Assembly (NCBI RefSeq): GCF_013141825.1
Contig: NZ_RZNH01000025.1
Location: forward strand, 1 to 64,000
Origin: Marinifilum caeruleilacunae
Lineage (GTDB): Bacteria > Bacteroidota > Bacteroidia > Bacteroidales > Marinifilaceae
Length of the DNA stretch: 64,000 nucleotides
Direction of reading: 5' to 3'
Shown: one piece after another, positions 1 to 9,068 of the stretch
Layout: the number at the start of each line of letters is the position of its first letter
Numbering within the stretch: the stretch's first letter is position 1
Made by a program: the position numbers and the translations under genes
The notes under the pieces: generated by a model
Seen by the model: only the letters and a program-made list of their open reading frames with translations
The model's database searches: none
What the model was told of the DNA's origin: nothing

Positions 1-1
1 G

Positions 2-277
2 ATAGAAGAAAACCCACAAGAAAGCAGAAAAGAGTGGTTATTGTGGATGATGCAACGTGCAGGCAAGGGTAATAGTAATATAGTGCACCGTCAGTTTTGG
101 CAACAAAATAACAAACCTATAGAATTGTGGAGTAACCAGGTAATAATAGAGAAGTTAAATTATATTCATAATAATCCGGTAGATGCAGGTTTTGTGGAAG
201 AGGCACATCACTGGAAATATAGTAGTGCTAAAAATTATGCTGGTGAAAAAGGACAGCTTGATATTAAACTATTGTAA
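2..277 (+). CDS. REP-associated tyrosine transposase (RayT, Y1_Tnp family), C-terminal part
   Basis: The reading frame is open from the left edge, so the gene begins outside the window; about 91 codons are visible. The residues around NPVDAGFVE followed by HHWKYSSAKNYAGE are the typical C-terminal signature of RayT / IS200-like REP-associated transposases (HUH endonucleases acting on single-stranded DNA). The HUH motif and catalytic Tyr lie in the missing part, so activity cannot be judged. It is followed within 25 bp by a REP-like palindrome (301-313), the arrangement expected for a transposase and its cognate repeat. The family call is firm; completeness is unknown. Confidence 0.85.
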   Translation: MEENPQESRKEWLLWMMQRAGKGNSNIVHRQFWQQNNKPIELWSNQVIIEKLNYIHNNPVDAGFVEEAHHWKYSSAKNYAGEKGQLDIKLL

Positions 278-282
278 TTTTC

Positions 283-345
283 TGTATTCACAGGACACGA
301 GCGAGACGCTCGCGCCAGCGGTCGGTGCAAACTCGGACCATCTGG
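283..345 (+). repeat. REP-like palindromic repeat, copy 1
   Basis: A perfect hairpin GCGAG-ACG-CTCGC (301-313) is followed by a conserved block ending TGCAAACTCGGACCATCTGG. The same block recurs near 9008-9075 (direct), in part at 9715-9735, and inverted near 10648-10670. Copy 2 has GTGAG-ACG-CTCAC, so both arms changed together and the stem is kept. It lies directly behind the RayT gene. Confidence 0.75.
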
Positions 346-483
346 GGTTACACTTTAGGAACACCAGGTTTGCTTATCGGTATCCCACTTACAATTCTCA
401 TTGTCATTTTCATTAAACGGTATGTACTGGAATCCTACGAATACATCTGTTTGGGAAAGAAAGAGGGGGTATCGCCGCAATAG
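346..483 (+). pseudogene. Orphan C-terminal tail of a membrane protein (AI-2E transporter-like?)
   Basis: Directly after the REP-like block, a frame with no start of its own encodes about 45 residues. They contain a hydrophobic segment (LLIGIPLTILIVIF) after GTPG, then a short basic tail and a TAG stop. The GxPG-hydrophobic-PLT pattern resembles the last helix of AI-2E/PerM family transporters, but the match is short. I read it as the surviving 3' end of a gene cut off by the repeat or by a rearrangement. Identity is tentative. Confidence 0.4.
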
Positions 484-550
484 TCAACAATTGTAATATA
501 GCATGTGCTGCAAGCATTTGACTTGCGACTGAAAAAAATATAAAGACTTA

Positions 551-590
551 AACCCAACCCACTTACACAAAAACGTAAGTGGGTTTTTTC
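551..590 (+). terminator. Terminator-like hairpin, dispersed family copy 1
   Basis: AACCCACTTAC (556-566) pairs perfectly with GTAAGTGGGTT (575-585) over an 8-nt loop and is followed by TTTTTT. It belongs to a family with copies near 8855, 10740 and 11353. Here the third stem pair is C:G (CCCACT/AGTGGG), whereas the other copies have GCCACT/AGTGGC, a compensatory difference. Confidence 0.7.
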
Positions 591-638
591 TGTTATAGCA
601 TAAGCTGTTTACCCCAAATTCTCATTCCCAAATCTGCT

Positions 639-689
639 AAATCGATGCTCAATGCCCGATTGTCGATGCTGAGTATGTGTTTGTCGATA
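639..689 (+). repeat. Three-box GTCGAT element, copy 1
   Basis: Boxes AAATCGAT (639-646), TTGTCGAT (660-667) and TGTTTGTCGATA (678-689) are set 21 and 18 bp apart. The same three boxes with exactly the same spacing occur at 10808-10858, while the DNA between the boxes has diverged. In both places the element follows a copy of the terminator-like hairpin and precedes a gene. The rest of 484-864 holds no gene; a small hairpin TTGCTTA/TAAGCAA (816-835) sits in the leader of the next gene. Confidence 0.55.
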
Positions 690-864
690 TCGCTAGGAAT
701 TCAATGTTTGCTTTTTCATATTGTTAAGCATCTTGAAAAAATCCTCTTTTGGCAGACTTACGAGTAGAACAGACTTCTTGCCGAAAACTTCCATTGAGCG
801 AAGACTATGAATCCATTGCTTAGACGATTAAGCAAAGTAAAAAATGCCTTAAAAAAGTATCAGT

Positions 865-2445
865 ATGAAAAGAAAAGATGTTTTATTTCTAAGTCTGTTT
901 GTAGGAATGCTATTTGCCTTAGCTTGTGAACAAATTAACATGGATGATGAGTTTGATACCAAGCAAGCCGAAAAACAAAATGAATCTTCTGGCAAGATTA
1001 ACTACGATGTGAGCCTAAAAAGTGCCAGGTTTTTAGCGGAATCGGTAGATCAGGACCAGGAACATAGGGTGAAAAAAGTAGACCCCATTGTTTATGCTGG
1101 TGATACCCTGCTTTACATTGTAAACTTTAACAAAGGATGGCAGGTAATATCGGGCGATAAAAGAACCGAAGCCATTTTGGCTTCCGATTCTGAGGGAAGC
1201 CTAAATGCCGACCACTTAGATCATCCGGGGGTGACAACCTGGCTAGGCGACCTTGCTGATCGAATATATGCATTAAAACAAGCCAACCCTGAAGTGCCTT
1301 ATGATGAAAATATAAAACGATGGATTCTCATTGATAAAGCAGCACATTTTACCAAAGAAAATCTGGATTATTACAGGGCGAAATACAAAGCTGTTGCTGT
1401 AGGCAATAACAAAAGTACTCCGGGCGGTTGGGATGATGGTCGACGTTGGGTTAAACGCTTGATTTCTGTGAGTTCCAGAACAATGATAACAAATCAGGTT
1501 GGTCCACTCTTGCAAACCAAATGGGGACAAGGGGCTCCCTGGAATAGCAATGTTCCCAGTGTAAGAATAGGTAATGATTGGGTAAAATGCCCCACAGGAT
1601 GTGTTGCGGTAGCTATGTCACAAATTATTTACAACATGCACTACTGCATCAACAAACCAACAGGATTATTTCATGATGTTTTGGGTACAGGAAGGATTTA
1701 CATTAGACGTAATGATGTCCACTTTTATCGTGGCAATTATGTAACAAATTCTAACAGATGGGATCTGATGCCTTTGCGTTTTCAAAAAAGAGTTGTATAC
1801 AATCCTGAATTAGGTCGATATATTTATGATTATACTACTCCTTATTCCTCTTATGTTGCGGATCTAATGGCAGATGTTGGCAACCGGGTAGATATGAGTT
1901 ACAGCGCTAAAATAAGTGTCGCACGAACGAGTATTGCAGCATTTAATAGATATGGCATAAATGCCAGCGAAGCTGATTACGACTACAATACGGTTTACAA
2001 CAATTTAAACAATAACAAACCTGTACTAGTAACAGCAGACGCTGATAAGGACAGGGTAGGCATATGGCCATTTCGACAAACGGTTTACAAAAAAGGACAT
2101 GCCTGGGTAATTGATGGTTACAGGCAGAAAGAAACCACCTCTACTTACATCTACGAGTGGGAATTTGTAGGTCACATAGACGATGAATATTTAGAACGGA
2201 ATAACCCTTACTATAAAGATCCTGTTGGACATGAAGCTTTATCTCCTTCCTCCATTGATGATGATATTTATCATGGCAAACGGGTCACTGAAACCTACAC
2301 TAATACACATAATCACCTAATAATGAATTGGGGTTGGGATGGAGCATATGATAATGGAGAATATGCTACTTACTCCAGTGCAATATGGACAGCTGGTGAG
2401 TATGATTTCCAGTACAGGAAGAGAATCTTTTACGATTTTAGATAG
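865..2445 (+). CDS. C10 family (streptopain-like) cysteine protease, lipoprotein
   Basis: 526 residues. A lipoprotein signal ends in ALAC (Cys21). Residues of about 40-120 form a Spi-type propeptide domain (SARFLAESV and GWQVISGDKR are typical). The peptidase core follows: the nucleophile Cys246 lies in CPTGCVAVAMSQ, the general base His412 in HAWVIDGY, and Trp489/Trp491 in NWGWDG. All catalytic landmarks of streptopain and Bacteroidota C10 proteases are present, so it should be an active zymogen attached to the outer membrane. Two small paralogous lipoproteins follow on the same strand. C10 proteases are often encoded beside inhibitor genes, so these neighbours are candidates for that role. 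Confidence 0.93.
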   Translation: MKRKDVLFLSLFVGMLFALACEQINMDDEFDTKQAEKQNESSGKINYDVSLKSARFLAESVDQDQEHRVKKVDPIVYAGDTLLYIVNFNKGWQVISGDKRTEAILASDSEGSLNADHLDHPGVTTWLGDLADRIYALKQANPEVPYDENIKRWILIDKAAHFTKENLDYYRAKYKAVAVGNNKSTPGGWDDGRRWVKRLISVSSRTMITNQVGPLLQTKWGQGAPWNSNVPSVRIGNDWVKCPTGCVAVAMSQIIYNMHYCINKPTGLFHDVLGTGRIYIRRNDVHFYRGNYVTNSNRWDLMPLRFQKRVVYNPELGRYIYDYTTPYSSYVADLMADVGNRVDMSYSAKISVARTSIAAFNRYGINASEADYDYNTVYNNLNNNKPVLVTADADKDRVGIWPFRQTVYKKGHAWVIDGYRQKETTSTYIYEWEFVGHIDDEYLERNNPYYKDPVGHEALSPSSIDDDIYHGKRVTETYTNTHNHLIMNWGWDGAYDNGEYATYSSAIWTAGEYDFQYRKRIFYDFR

Positions 2446-2566
2446 AAATTTTAAGAGTTTCGGAAGCTGTTCATATAAGATCTTCCAGATCATTGAGTCG
2501 CAAATGAGAAATTGTAGAAGCATAGGATTCCCAATTAGAAAAATAATCAGATAAAAAACTTAAGTT

Positions 2567-3349
2567 ATGAAATACACACTAATTACAATTTTAATACTAG
2601 CCTTGCTTTTTTCTTGCAAAGACAAATATATACCAGGTGGTATCGATTATTTTTATCTGCCCAGAGAATGTAAAATTTTAGGTGCAAGTAATGCCTTTTT
2701 AAAAGACGAAGGTTCCTTTCTCGGCTTGGAAGGTCTCTATTCCATTAATAGAATAACCAATGAAGAGAATAGTGTGAAAGTAGAAAATTATTTACTAGAC
2801 ATCTATACTAGTAATGTAAACCCGGAAATTATTGAGGCCTATATGAGTTCCCCGGACTACAAGGGAGAATCGCTTATTCAATTAATTGATAGTGTTTTTC
2901 TTGATGAACATGATTTTGACATGGAAAGGCAAATGAGTAGGTATCTCGAAAGCAAATCTTCTCTGTCATCATCAAGTACAGCTACTGATGGTGTAAATTT
3001 GGTGCCATTAGAGTATCGCTTAAGTGAAATAAAAGACCTTAAGATTTACAGTACGAGTTCTCTTTTTGGGGAAAAGGCAGGAAGACCCCTAAACAGATAC
3101 TTTCAAATTTACAGTACTTCTAATGGTTTTGTATTCGATCGTAACAAACAACTTATTCCACTCAAAAATAAAGAGTGGAGCCTTGGAAAGTACCTAAGTA
3201 TTGCCCCCATTGCATCAGTAGATTTATTTCTATGCTTTAAATCAGCTCCACCCGAACTGCCCATTGATACCCGAATGGTGGTGGAAATGGAACTGGCAAA
3301 CGGGGAAATTTTACGAGATAGCAGTGCACTGGTGAGACTTCTCAAATAA
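2567..3349 (+). CDS. Unrecognised lipoprotein, first of a tandem paralogous pair
   Basis: 260 residues with a short signal peptide and lipobox LLFSC (Cys17). I do not recognise the family. It is clearly paralogous to the next gene: both open with MKYTL, share a (P)RxC motif near residue 33 followed by a glycine/aromatic-rich stretch, have a serine-rich insert in the middle, and share a C-terminal block SLFGE, YFQIYS, KYLSI, PPELP, DTRMVVEMELANG. It lies 121 bp behind the C10 protease. Position suggests an inhibitor, chaperone or substrate-binding partner of that protease, but nothing in the sequence proves it. A Spi-type inhibitor would normally be only about 100 residues long. Confidence 0.8.
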   Translation: MKYTLITILILALLFSCKDKYIPGGIDYFYLPRECKILGASNAFLKDEGSFLGLEGLYSINRITNEENSVKVENYLLDIYTSNVNPEIIEAYMSSPDYKGESLIQLIDSVFLDEHDFDMERQMSRYLESKSSLSSSSTATDGVNLVPLEYRLSEIKDLKIYSTSSLFGEKAGRPLNRYFQIYSTSNGFVFDRNKQLIPLKNKEWSLGKYLSIAPIASVDLFLCFKSAPPELPIDTRMVVEMELANGEILRDSSALVRLLK

Positions 3350-3390
3350 GTGAAATGTAGTGATTTGAGACAACAAAATACATTTTAATT

Positions 3391-4188
3391 ATGAAATACA
3401 CACTAGTAATAATTTTAATAGCAGCATTGGTTTTTTCCTGTAAAAAAGAAGATAATGAGATCGATGGAGTCATGTATCAATATATACCTCGCAAATGTAA
3501 TTTTGTTTTTGCGAAACATGCTTACTTAAAAGAACATGGCCCCTTTCCCGGTATAGAACGCACTTATACTTTGGAACACATGCAGGATTATGCCTTTAAG
3601 GATGGTGAAATGCAAGAAGCAGCCATCGACCTAAAAGCTGAAAATTATATAATGGCTGTTAATACCAGTAATATAAACAGTGGTACAATATACTGGTATT
3701 TTAACCCTTATTTTTTAGATAACCCTCTTTCTGAAGAGTACTTTGATGCACGTGATATAAGTATGGAAAACCAATTGAAACGGTATTTCCAAAATGGCTC
3801 GGGTGGGAGTGGAGGTTCGTCTTATTCTTCTGCAAATCTTAAAAGTATAGAGTATCGTTTAAATGAGGTGAAAAATTTAAGGATTTTCAGCACAAATTCT
3901 CTTTTTGGTGAAGATTCGGCAACTGCTTTGAACGCATACTTTCAAATTTATAGCGTTTCTCATGCTTTCATCTTTGATGCCAACAAGCAGTTAATTGCTC
4001 CAAAAATAGAAGGGTGGAGTATTGGTAAATATTTAAGTATTCGCCCCTTTGCATCAGAACTTTTATACCTGCGCTTTAAATCGCTACCACCCGAACTGCC
4101 TGTCGATACCCGAATGGTAGTGGAAATGGAATTGGCAAACGGTGACGTTTTACGAGATACCAGTTCAATGGTAAGACTATTGCCTTAA
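3391..4188 (+). CDS. Unrecognised lipoprotein, second of the tandem paralogous pair
   Basis: 265 residues, lipobox LVFSC (Cys17). It aligns along its length with the gene before it. The strongest conservation is in the last 110 residues (SLFGED, YFQIYS, GKYLSI, PPELPVDTRMVVEMELANG), including the DNA, which points to recent tandem duplication. Differences gather in the middle, where this copy has a Gly/Ser linker (GSGGSGGSS) in place of the other's Ser run. Function unknown. The 41-bp spacing suggests co-transcription with the first copy and possibly the C10 protease. Confidence 0.8.
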   Translation: MKYTLVIILIAALVFSCKKEDNEIDGVMYQYIPRKCNFVFAKHAYLKEHGPFPGIERTYTLEHMQDYAFKDGEMQEAAIDLKAENYIMAVNTSNINSGTIYWYFNPYFLDNPLSEEYFDARDISMENQLKRYFQNGSGGSGGSSYSSANLKSIEYRLNEVKNLRIFSTNSLFGEDSATALNAYFQIYSVSHAFIFDANKQLIAPKIEGWSIGKYLSIRPFASELLYLRFKSLPPELPVDTRMVVEMELANGDVLRDTSSMVRLLP

Positions 4189-4281
4189 AGTTGGGATATC
4201 TGTAATGATTGCGAGCAGTACCAGTGGCTGCTGAAATGCTTGTGCAGGCAATTAATAAGAATCAAAAATCGGCTTAAAAAT

Positions 4282-5169
4282 ATGAAAACAAACAAGCTAT
4301 GTATCGTGCTGTATTTGCTACTTGGAGCATGCGTGGAAGACATTGATATTGAAAATAAATGGGAGCAAAAAATTGTGGTGAACTGTACATTGGATACAAG
4401 CAGTGTGCAAATTCTTAAGCTTACCTACAGCAATCCGTTGGGAGTACATTATTACGATGAGGTGGAAACTGCCACGGTTAGCCTATACGAAGACAGCAGC
4501 ATGCTGGGGCATTTTACAAAAACAGCATACGCTCACTGGGAATTGAAATACAGACCGCGTGCAGGAAAAAGCTATCAGTTAAAGGTGGAAGTTCCCGAAC
4601 ATAAGGAGATAAGAGCATCTACCACAATGCCTTTTCCCCTGCAAATAAGCAAGGCAAATGGAAATGATTCTGGCACCCGAAAGCATTTGAATCAAAAAAT
4701 GGCCAACTCTCCTTACTGGCTTTTTATTTTAAGGCAAAAGAAAAGTGAGCAATACCCGATGAATTTGACTCCACAAGTGTCTGCCAGCGATGAGTTAGAA
4801 AACCAGTTGGGTACAAACCATCCTTTTAGCGATCATTTTAACATTTCAGATCCCGCAGAAAGTTTTATCAAGCAGCCATTTGACATGTACATCAGGATTG
4901 AAACACCGGAAGAAAAGGCTGAAACTCCTCATGATTTTTACATTGAAGGCCGTCTGAGCAAATGCCTTCTTTTTTGCAGGGCAGCTTCTCCCGAATACGA
5001 CCGATATCTGAAAAGCAGTATTCAAAAAATATTGGTTTATGAAGCTTCAGAAGATCCCTCGCAATGGTTCGATGAAAACGAGGTGTATTCCAATATAGAA
5101 AACGGGCTTGGGATATTTGCAGCCTACTCCGACCACATATTAATGTACGATGACGATTGGGGGATATGA
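4282..5169 (+). CDS. DUF4249 family lipoprotein
   Basis: 295 residues from the ATG at 4282. This start is chosen because it places MKTNKLCIVLYLLLGAC as an SPII signal; an in-frame start at 4240 would add 14 non-signal residues. The body matches DUF4249: a beta-rich domain that begins with a VVNCTLD strand, then VSLYEDS, GKSYQLKVEVP and STTMP, followed by a long C-terminal region. DUF4249 lipoproteins are normally encoded beside a TonB-dependent receptor, and the next gene is one. The two probably form an outer-membrane uptake or surface complex; the ligand is unknown. Confidence 0.8.
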   Translation: MKTNKLCIVLYLLLGACVEDIDIENKWEQKIVVNCTLDTSSVQILKLTYSNPLGVHYYDEVETATVSLYEDSSMLGHFTKTAYAHWELKYRPRAGKSYQLKVEVPEHKEIRASTTMPFPLQISKANGNDSGTRKHLNQKMANSPYWLFILRQKKSEQYPMNLTPQVSASDELENQLGTNHPFSDHFNISDPAESFIKQPFDMYIRIETPEEKAETPHDFYIEGRLSKCLLFCRAASPEYDRYLKSSIQKILVYEASEDPSQWFDENEVYSNIENGLGIFAAYSDHILMYDDDWGI

Positions 5170-5277
5170 CAAGTGCAGAAAATCCTGAAAAATGCAATTA
5201 ATAGGTCAATCCTTTCCTGTTGTTATGCTTTTATGATCAGAACTCTACGATTCACTTACCAAACAAATTTTAATCGA

Positions 5278-7668
5278 ATGAAAGAACGATTTTATTACAC
5301 AATACTACTTGTAATTTGCAGCCTTGCGACAATTGGTCAAGAGCATATTTCTATCAGTGGGATCGTATTAGAGAGCGATACTAAAAAAGCAATTCCTTCC
5401 TGTAATGTGATTGTAAGAAATGGGCAGACCAGGCTAAAGACAGGAACCATATCGCAAGGCGATGGTACTTTTCTCATTCACATTAAAAAAAGCCCGGGTG
5501 AAACTGTAGACTTACAAATCAGTCATATTAATTATCAAAACAAAAGCATTCAGCTTAGCGCTGATAAAGATCAGCAGGTCAAGATCTACCTAAAGCATAA
5601 AGATTATGCACTTTCGAATGTGAATGTTTATTCCGACCACCTTCCCGAAAATCGGGGTAATGTCTTTTCCTTTTCGCCCGAGCAGGCAAAGTCAAGCATT
5701 TCCATTGCCGGCGAACCCGATGTAATCAGGCATCTGTCTGGTCTTCCGGGAGTAGCACAGGGAATTGAAGGCACACTGGGTTTGTTTGTGCGCGGCAGTA
5801 ACAATGGCAGTAACAGGGTAGAATTTAATGGCGTTCCCTTTTATTCCTACTCACATTTGGTAGGGCTTTTTTCTGCATTCCCATCCGAAGTAATCAAGCA
5901 AAGTACATTTCGTCCGGGAGGAATTCCTGCACAATCGGGCGATCTTTCCTCTTCAATTTTACAAATCACCAAAAAGAAAGCCAAAGCTGATTCCTTGAAA
6001 GGCAAGATTAGCTTATCGCCTTATCTTGTTGGTGCCTACCTTGCTTTTCCCTTGAAAAAGGAGAAAGTCTCCTTGCAACTCTCTACAAGGCATTCAATAC
6101 TTCCCTATATTTTAAATGGTATAGCCGATTTAAATGAGGATGAAGATGTGGAAGAGGAACAAATGAAAGCGCAGGTAATGGATTTTACAGCCATTCTCGA
6201 TTGGCAAGTAAATCAGCACAACAGCATAGATCTAATGCTTTACGCTTCGAACGATTACTTCGATTTTAAAGACGAAAGCAATCAAAACAAGTTAAACTGG
6301 GGGAGCAAAGTAGCGAAATTAGCCTGGGAGTGCCAGCTCTCACCTGTGTTAGAATGGAGAACAAAGTCTTATTTCTCTCATAGCTATTCGGCACGGGAAT
6401 CGATTTATTTTAATGAATATCGTAGCGATCATCATCCGGAATCGCAATTGAAACTGGGGACAAAACTGAATGAATGGTGCGTAAACAGTGAATTGCAATA
6501 CGATTTTACCGATCGTTTAAAAATGACCACAGGTTTGAATTACCAGAACCGGGCTTTTCATCCTGCATCGGAAAAAACGCTTTATGAGCAAAATAGTCAT
6601 AGCAAATCCAGTCCTGACTTAAAAGTGGGACTCCTGGCGGCTTATGCTAATTTTCGCTATCATATTCCTCAAAAAATGGAATTGATGGCGGGCTATAGGC
6701 ATACGATTCAATCGGGAGACAATAGTAGTAAAGTCAGCAATTTCGATTTGCGCTTTCTAGCAGATATTTATCTCCATAAAAAAATGGGGATTGAACTGAC
6801 TTTTGATAAGCTCACGCAATATTACCATGTGCTGGAAGGCTTGCCCACTGGCTGGTCCTTAAATGTTTTAATTCCTTCTTCCGATTTGCATCCCGAAGAA
6901 GTTACAAAACAGCTTTATGCAGGTTTCTTTTTGAAAGAACAGCAAAAGGATATCAATTTTCAATTGACATTGGGGGCTTATTACCGAAAAATGAAAAATC
7001 TGCTTAGCTATAAAAACAGTATTAATCTCTTTGGTTTGAACGATGCCACCTGGGAAGATGAGGTTGATGTTGGAAAAGGGTATTCCTATGGGGTAGAACT
7101 CTCGGGTTCGCTACAAGCAAAAAAACTAGGTGCAACAATGGCCTACACCTTATCAAAATCTGACAGGAAATTTAAAGAAATCAACCAGGGGAAGAGCTAC
7201 CCTTTTAAATTTGACAGGCGACACATCCTAAATCTGCAAACGAAATATACAGTAGCGGAAAAAATCAATAAGAAGAATCAAAAAGTAAAGCAGTTTGTTA
7301 ATGCGGTTTTGGCCTTCTCAACAGGGCACAAAACTACTTTGCCGGTTTCCTCATACCAGGGAGTTTTACCACCATACTGGAATCAGCGTGCAAACGGATG
7401 GACTTTGCCCATCGAAGCGGATAACAACGCCTATCACAGGCAGGAAATGACCGCACGAAACGCTTATAAAATGAAAGATTATTTTAGAATCGACCTTGCT
7501 TATACTTTCGTGAAATATCGCAAAAAATCAAAACGCGAACTCTCCATTTCTATTTTTAATGTATTAAACAGAAAGAACCCTTACCTGTACTTTTATGACG
7601 AGGAGAGATGGCAGCAATTAAGCATTGTGCCAATTATGCCATCTGTTAGGTGGTCTTTGAGTTTTTGA
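5278..7668 (+). CDS. TonB-dependent receptor with carboxypeptidase-regulatory-like N-terminal domain
   Basis: 796 residues from the ATG at 5278, where a Sec signal (MKERFYYTILLVICSLATIG) begins; a GTG at 5173 is in frame but would bury the signal. Residues of about 25-105 are a CarboxypepD_reg-like beta-sandwich. The plug domain follows (LPGVAQGIEG, LFVRGSNNGSNRVEFNGVP, FRPGGIPAQSG), then a 22-strand-type barrel ending in aromatic-rich RWSLSF, the usual BAM-recognised C-terminus. Paired with the DUF4249 lipoprotein directly upstream. It is an outer-membrane active transporter of unknown substrate; no SusD partner is present, so it is not a standard glycan (SusCD) system. Confidence 0.88.
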   Translation: MKERFYYTILLVICSLATIGQEHISISGIVLESDTKKAIPSCNVIVRNGQTRLKTGTISQGDGTFLIHIKKSPGETVDLQISHINYQNKSIQLSADKDQQVKIYLKHKDYALSNVNVYSDHLPENRGNVFSFSPEQAKSSISIAGEPDVIRHLSGLPGVAQGIEGTLGLFVRGSNNGSNRVEFNGVPFYSYSHLVGLFSAFPSEVIKQSTFRPGGIPAQSGDLSSSILQITKKKAKADSLKGKISLSPYLVGAYLAFPLKKEKVSLQLSTRHSILPYILNGIADLNEDEDVEEEQMKAQVMDFTAILDWQVNQHNSIDLMLYASNDYFDFKDESNQNKLNWGSKVAKLAWECQLSPVLEWRTKSYFSHSYSARESIYFNEYRSDHHPESQLKLGTKLNEWCVNSELQYDFTDRLKMTTGLNYQNRAFHPASEKTLYEQNSHSKSSPDLKVGLLAAYANFRYHIPQKMELMAGYRHTIQSGDNSSKVSNFDLRFLADIYLHKKMGIELTFDKLTQYYHVLEGLPTGWSLNVLIPSSDLHPEEVTKQLYAGFFLKEQQKDINFQLTLGAYYRKMKNLLSYKNSINLFGLNDATWEDEVDVGKGYSYGVELSGSLQAKKLGATMAYTLSKSDRKFKEINQGKSYPFKFDRRHILNLQTKYTVAEKINKKNQKVKQFVNAVLAFSTGHKTTLPVSSYQGVLPPYWNQRANGWTLPIEADNNAYHRQEMTARNAYKMKDYFRIDLAYTFVKYRKKSKRELSISIFNVLNRKNPYLYFYDEERWQQLSIVPIMPSVRWSLSF

Positions 7669-8139
7669 TTTGGAACCACTATCTCCAACCAGTTCAAGTC
7701 TCTAACTTGTGGGTAAGCAGGCTGGCGAGAGTTTACCCAGTAGCCCTACAGCTCAAAGAAAGTATTTTTTGAAGATTTCAACTATCCATACATTTTTTAC
7801 AATTCAATTTGTAAGCCTTTTAGCCTAAAATAAAACTCACCAAAGTGTTAGTAAATTAGGCATTTATACTTTGTAGATACTCCTTAAAGTCTCAGAATTG
7901 GAATGTGAGACGATTCGTATAGCAAGTAAGAATAAATTAGCATTCCCATTTAGAAAATATTCAAAATAATAGAAAGGAATTTGAGAAATCACCTTGCGTT
8001 TGTGTGGCTTTACAAATTAGTCTATTTGTAATTAGAATGCATTGCTTCAGTTTATAGGGTGTTAAAGCATATGCAAAATACTTAAAACTTGGTATAAACC
8101 AGGAAACGATTGGGCAAGAATTATGATTCAAAAAAAAGT
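7669..8139. other. Gene-free stretch, 471 bp
   Basis: No coding frame of note on either strand. A stem TGGGTAA (7710-7716)/TTACCCA (7733-7739) encloses a GC-richer 16-nt loop about 40 bp after the TonB receptor gene. It has no T-run, so it may be a processing or stability hairpin. The remainder is AT-rich, with no convincing promoter. Confidence 0.5.
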
Positions 8140-8745
8140 ATGGAGAAATTAAAGACATTGGCAATTGCTATACTGCTTAGCGGCTTTTTATTTGTTGGTT
8201 GTAGTAAAGAAGAAAATGACCACCACTCATCTAATTATCTCAAATTAGGCGGCTCCAAATATGATTTACAACAAGGAGTTTTAGAGAATTTTGGTAGTAA
8301 AGGGAACAGTAGCAATAAATTTAATTTAACTCTACTTTCAGCAGGTTTTACAATACATGAATTTGATGAAGTATTTGACTCTATTTCTGGAACAGGACAT
8401 GGAGTATATTTTGTGCTCTATTCGTCAAGTTCTGAAAAATTAGAGATTGGAGATTATGTATACGACTCCTATGCAAGTGGAGAATCCAAAAGCTATGATT
8501 ATGCTGATGGAGTAATTAATTACAACACACAAACCGAAGAAGGAAGCTACCTGGAGATCACCAATGGCACTTTAAGTATATTACAAAACTCAGAAACTTA
8601 TGAAATTTCTTTTAATGGTACCGATGATGATATTTCATTCTATTACAAGGGTTCTCTTAATGATTACGACTATAGTGAACATGTGAGTGAGAGTACTGCT
8701 TATCCCAAATCTATAACACTAAAGGCCGAATTAAGAATACAATAA
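8140..8745 (+). CDS. Small lipoprotein of unknown function
   Basis: 201 residues from the ATG at 8140, which gives MEKLKTLAIAILLSGFLFVGC with a lipobox (FVGC); a TTG at 8110 is in frame but less likely. After the lipidated Cys comes a Ser/Gly/Asp/Tyr-rich, probably all-beta protein of the type common among Bacteroidota surface lipoproteins. No catalytic motif is visible. It lies in a low-GC accessory stretch and is followed by a copy of the terminator-like hairpin. I do not recognise the family. Confidence 0.7.
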   Translation: MEKLKTLAIAILLSGFLFVGCSKEENDHHSSNYLKLGGSKYDLQQGVLENFGSKGNSSNKFNLTLLSAGFTIHEFDEVFDSISGTGHGVYFVLYSSSSEKLEIGDYVYDSYASGESKSYDYADGVINYNTQTEEGSYLEITNGTLSILQNSETYEISFNGTDDDISFYYKGSLNDYDYSEHVSESTAYPKSITLKAELRIQ

Positions 8746-8850
8746 ATGTGATTAGTGTCTGAGCATTTTTTCTACATATGAGTGCCAAGTTAGATGCCCC
8801 TCGCTGATGCGAACTTCATGCTCCTATCTATTCTCATAGAAAATAATTTA

Positions 8851-8890
8851 ACCCAAGCCACTTACAGTAAATGTGAGTGGCTTGTTTGTT
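8851..8890 (+). terminator. Terminator-like hairpin, dispersed family copy 2
   Basis: AAGCCACTTACA (8855-8866) pairs with TGTGAGTGGCTT (8872-8883) with one T:G wobble, followed by GTTTGTTTT. Same family as the copies near 556, 10740 and 11353. It sits about 110 bp after the preceding lipoprotein gene. Confidence 0.65.
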
Positions 8891-8984
8891 TTGGTACTGG
8901 AAACTCGCTGGCTATTTTTACCTAAGCTAATTTATTGTTACATTGAGAACGGAAGTGTTTTGTTGAAATTTGGCAGGAGAGAGG

Positions 8985-9068
8985 GCAGTTTGAGTATTAA
9001 TTGTTTTCCTGTATTTACTTGGACACGAGTGAGACGCTCACGCAAGCGGTCGGTGCAAACTCAAACCA
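8985..9068 (+). repeat. REP-like palindromic repeat, copy 2, with possible RayT 3'-end remnant
   Basis: Hairpin GTGAG-ACG-CTCAC (9029-9041), then GCAAGCGGTCGGTGCAAACT and CCATCTGGA as in copy 1. Upstream of the hairpin, GGCAGGAGAGAGGGCAGTTT and the next ~30 bp resemble the last codons of the RayT gene plus its 3' flank (GCTGGTGAAAAAGGACAGCT at 239-258). The copy may therefore be a decayed RayT+REP unit. The remainder of 8746-8985 holds no supported gene. Confidence 0.6.

Noticed and set aside
183-416. 77-codon frame over the RayT end and first repeat
   Set aside because: Overlaps the transposase gene and the REP-like palindrome; composition is not protein-like and the neighbouring frame carries the orphan membrane tail.
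5278-7668. Calling the receptor SusC
   Set aside because: No SusD gene follows and the partner is DUF4249, a different receptor type.
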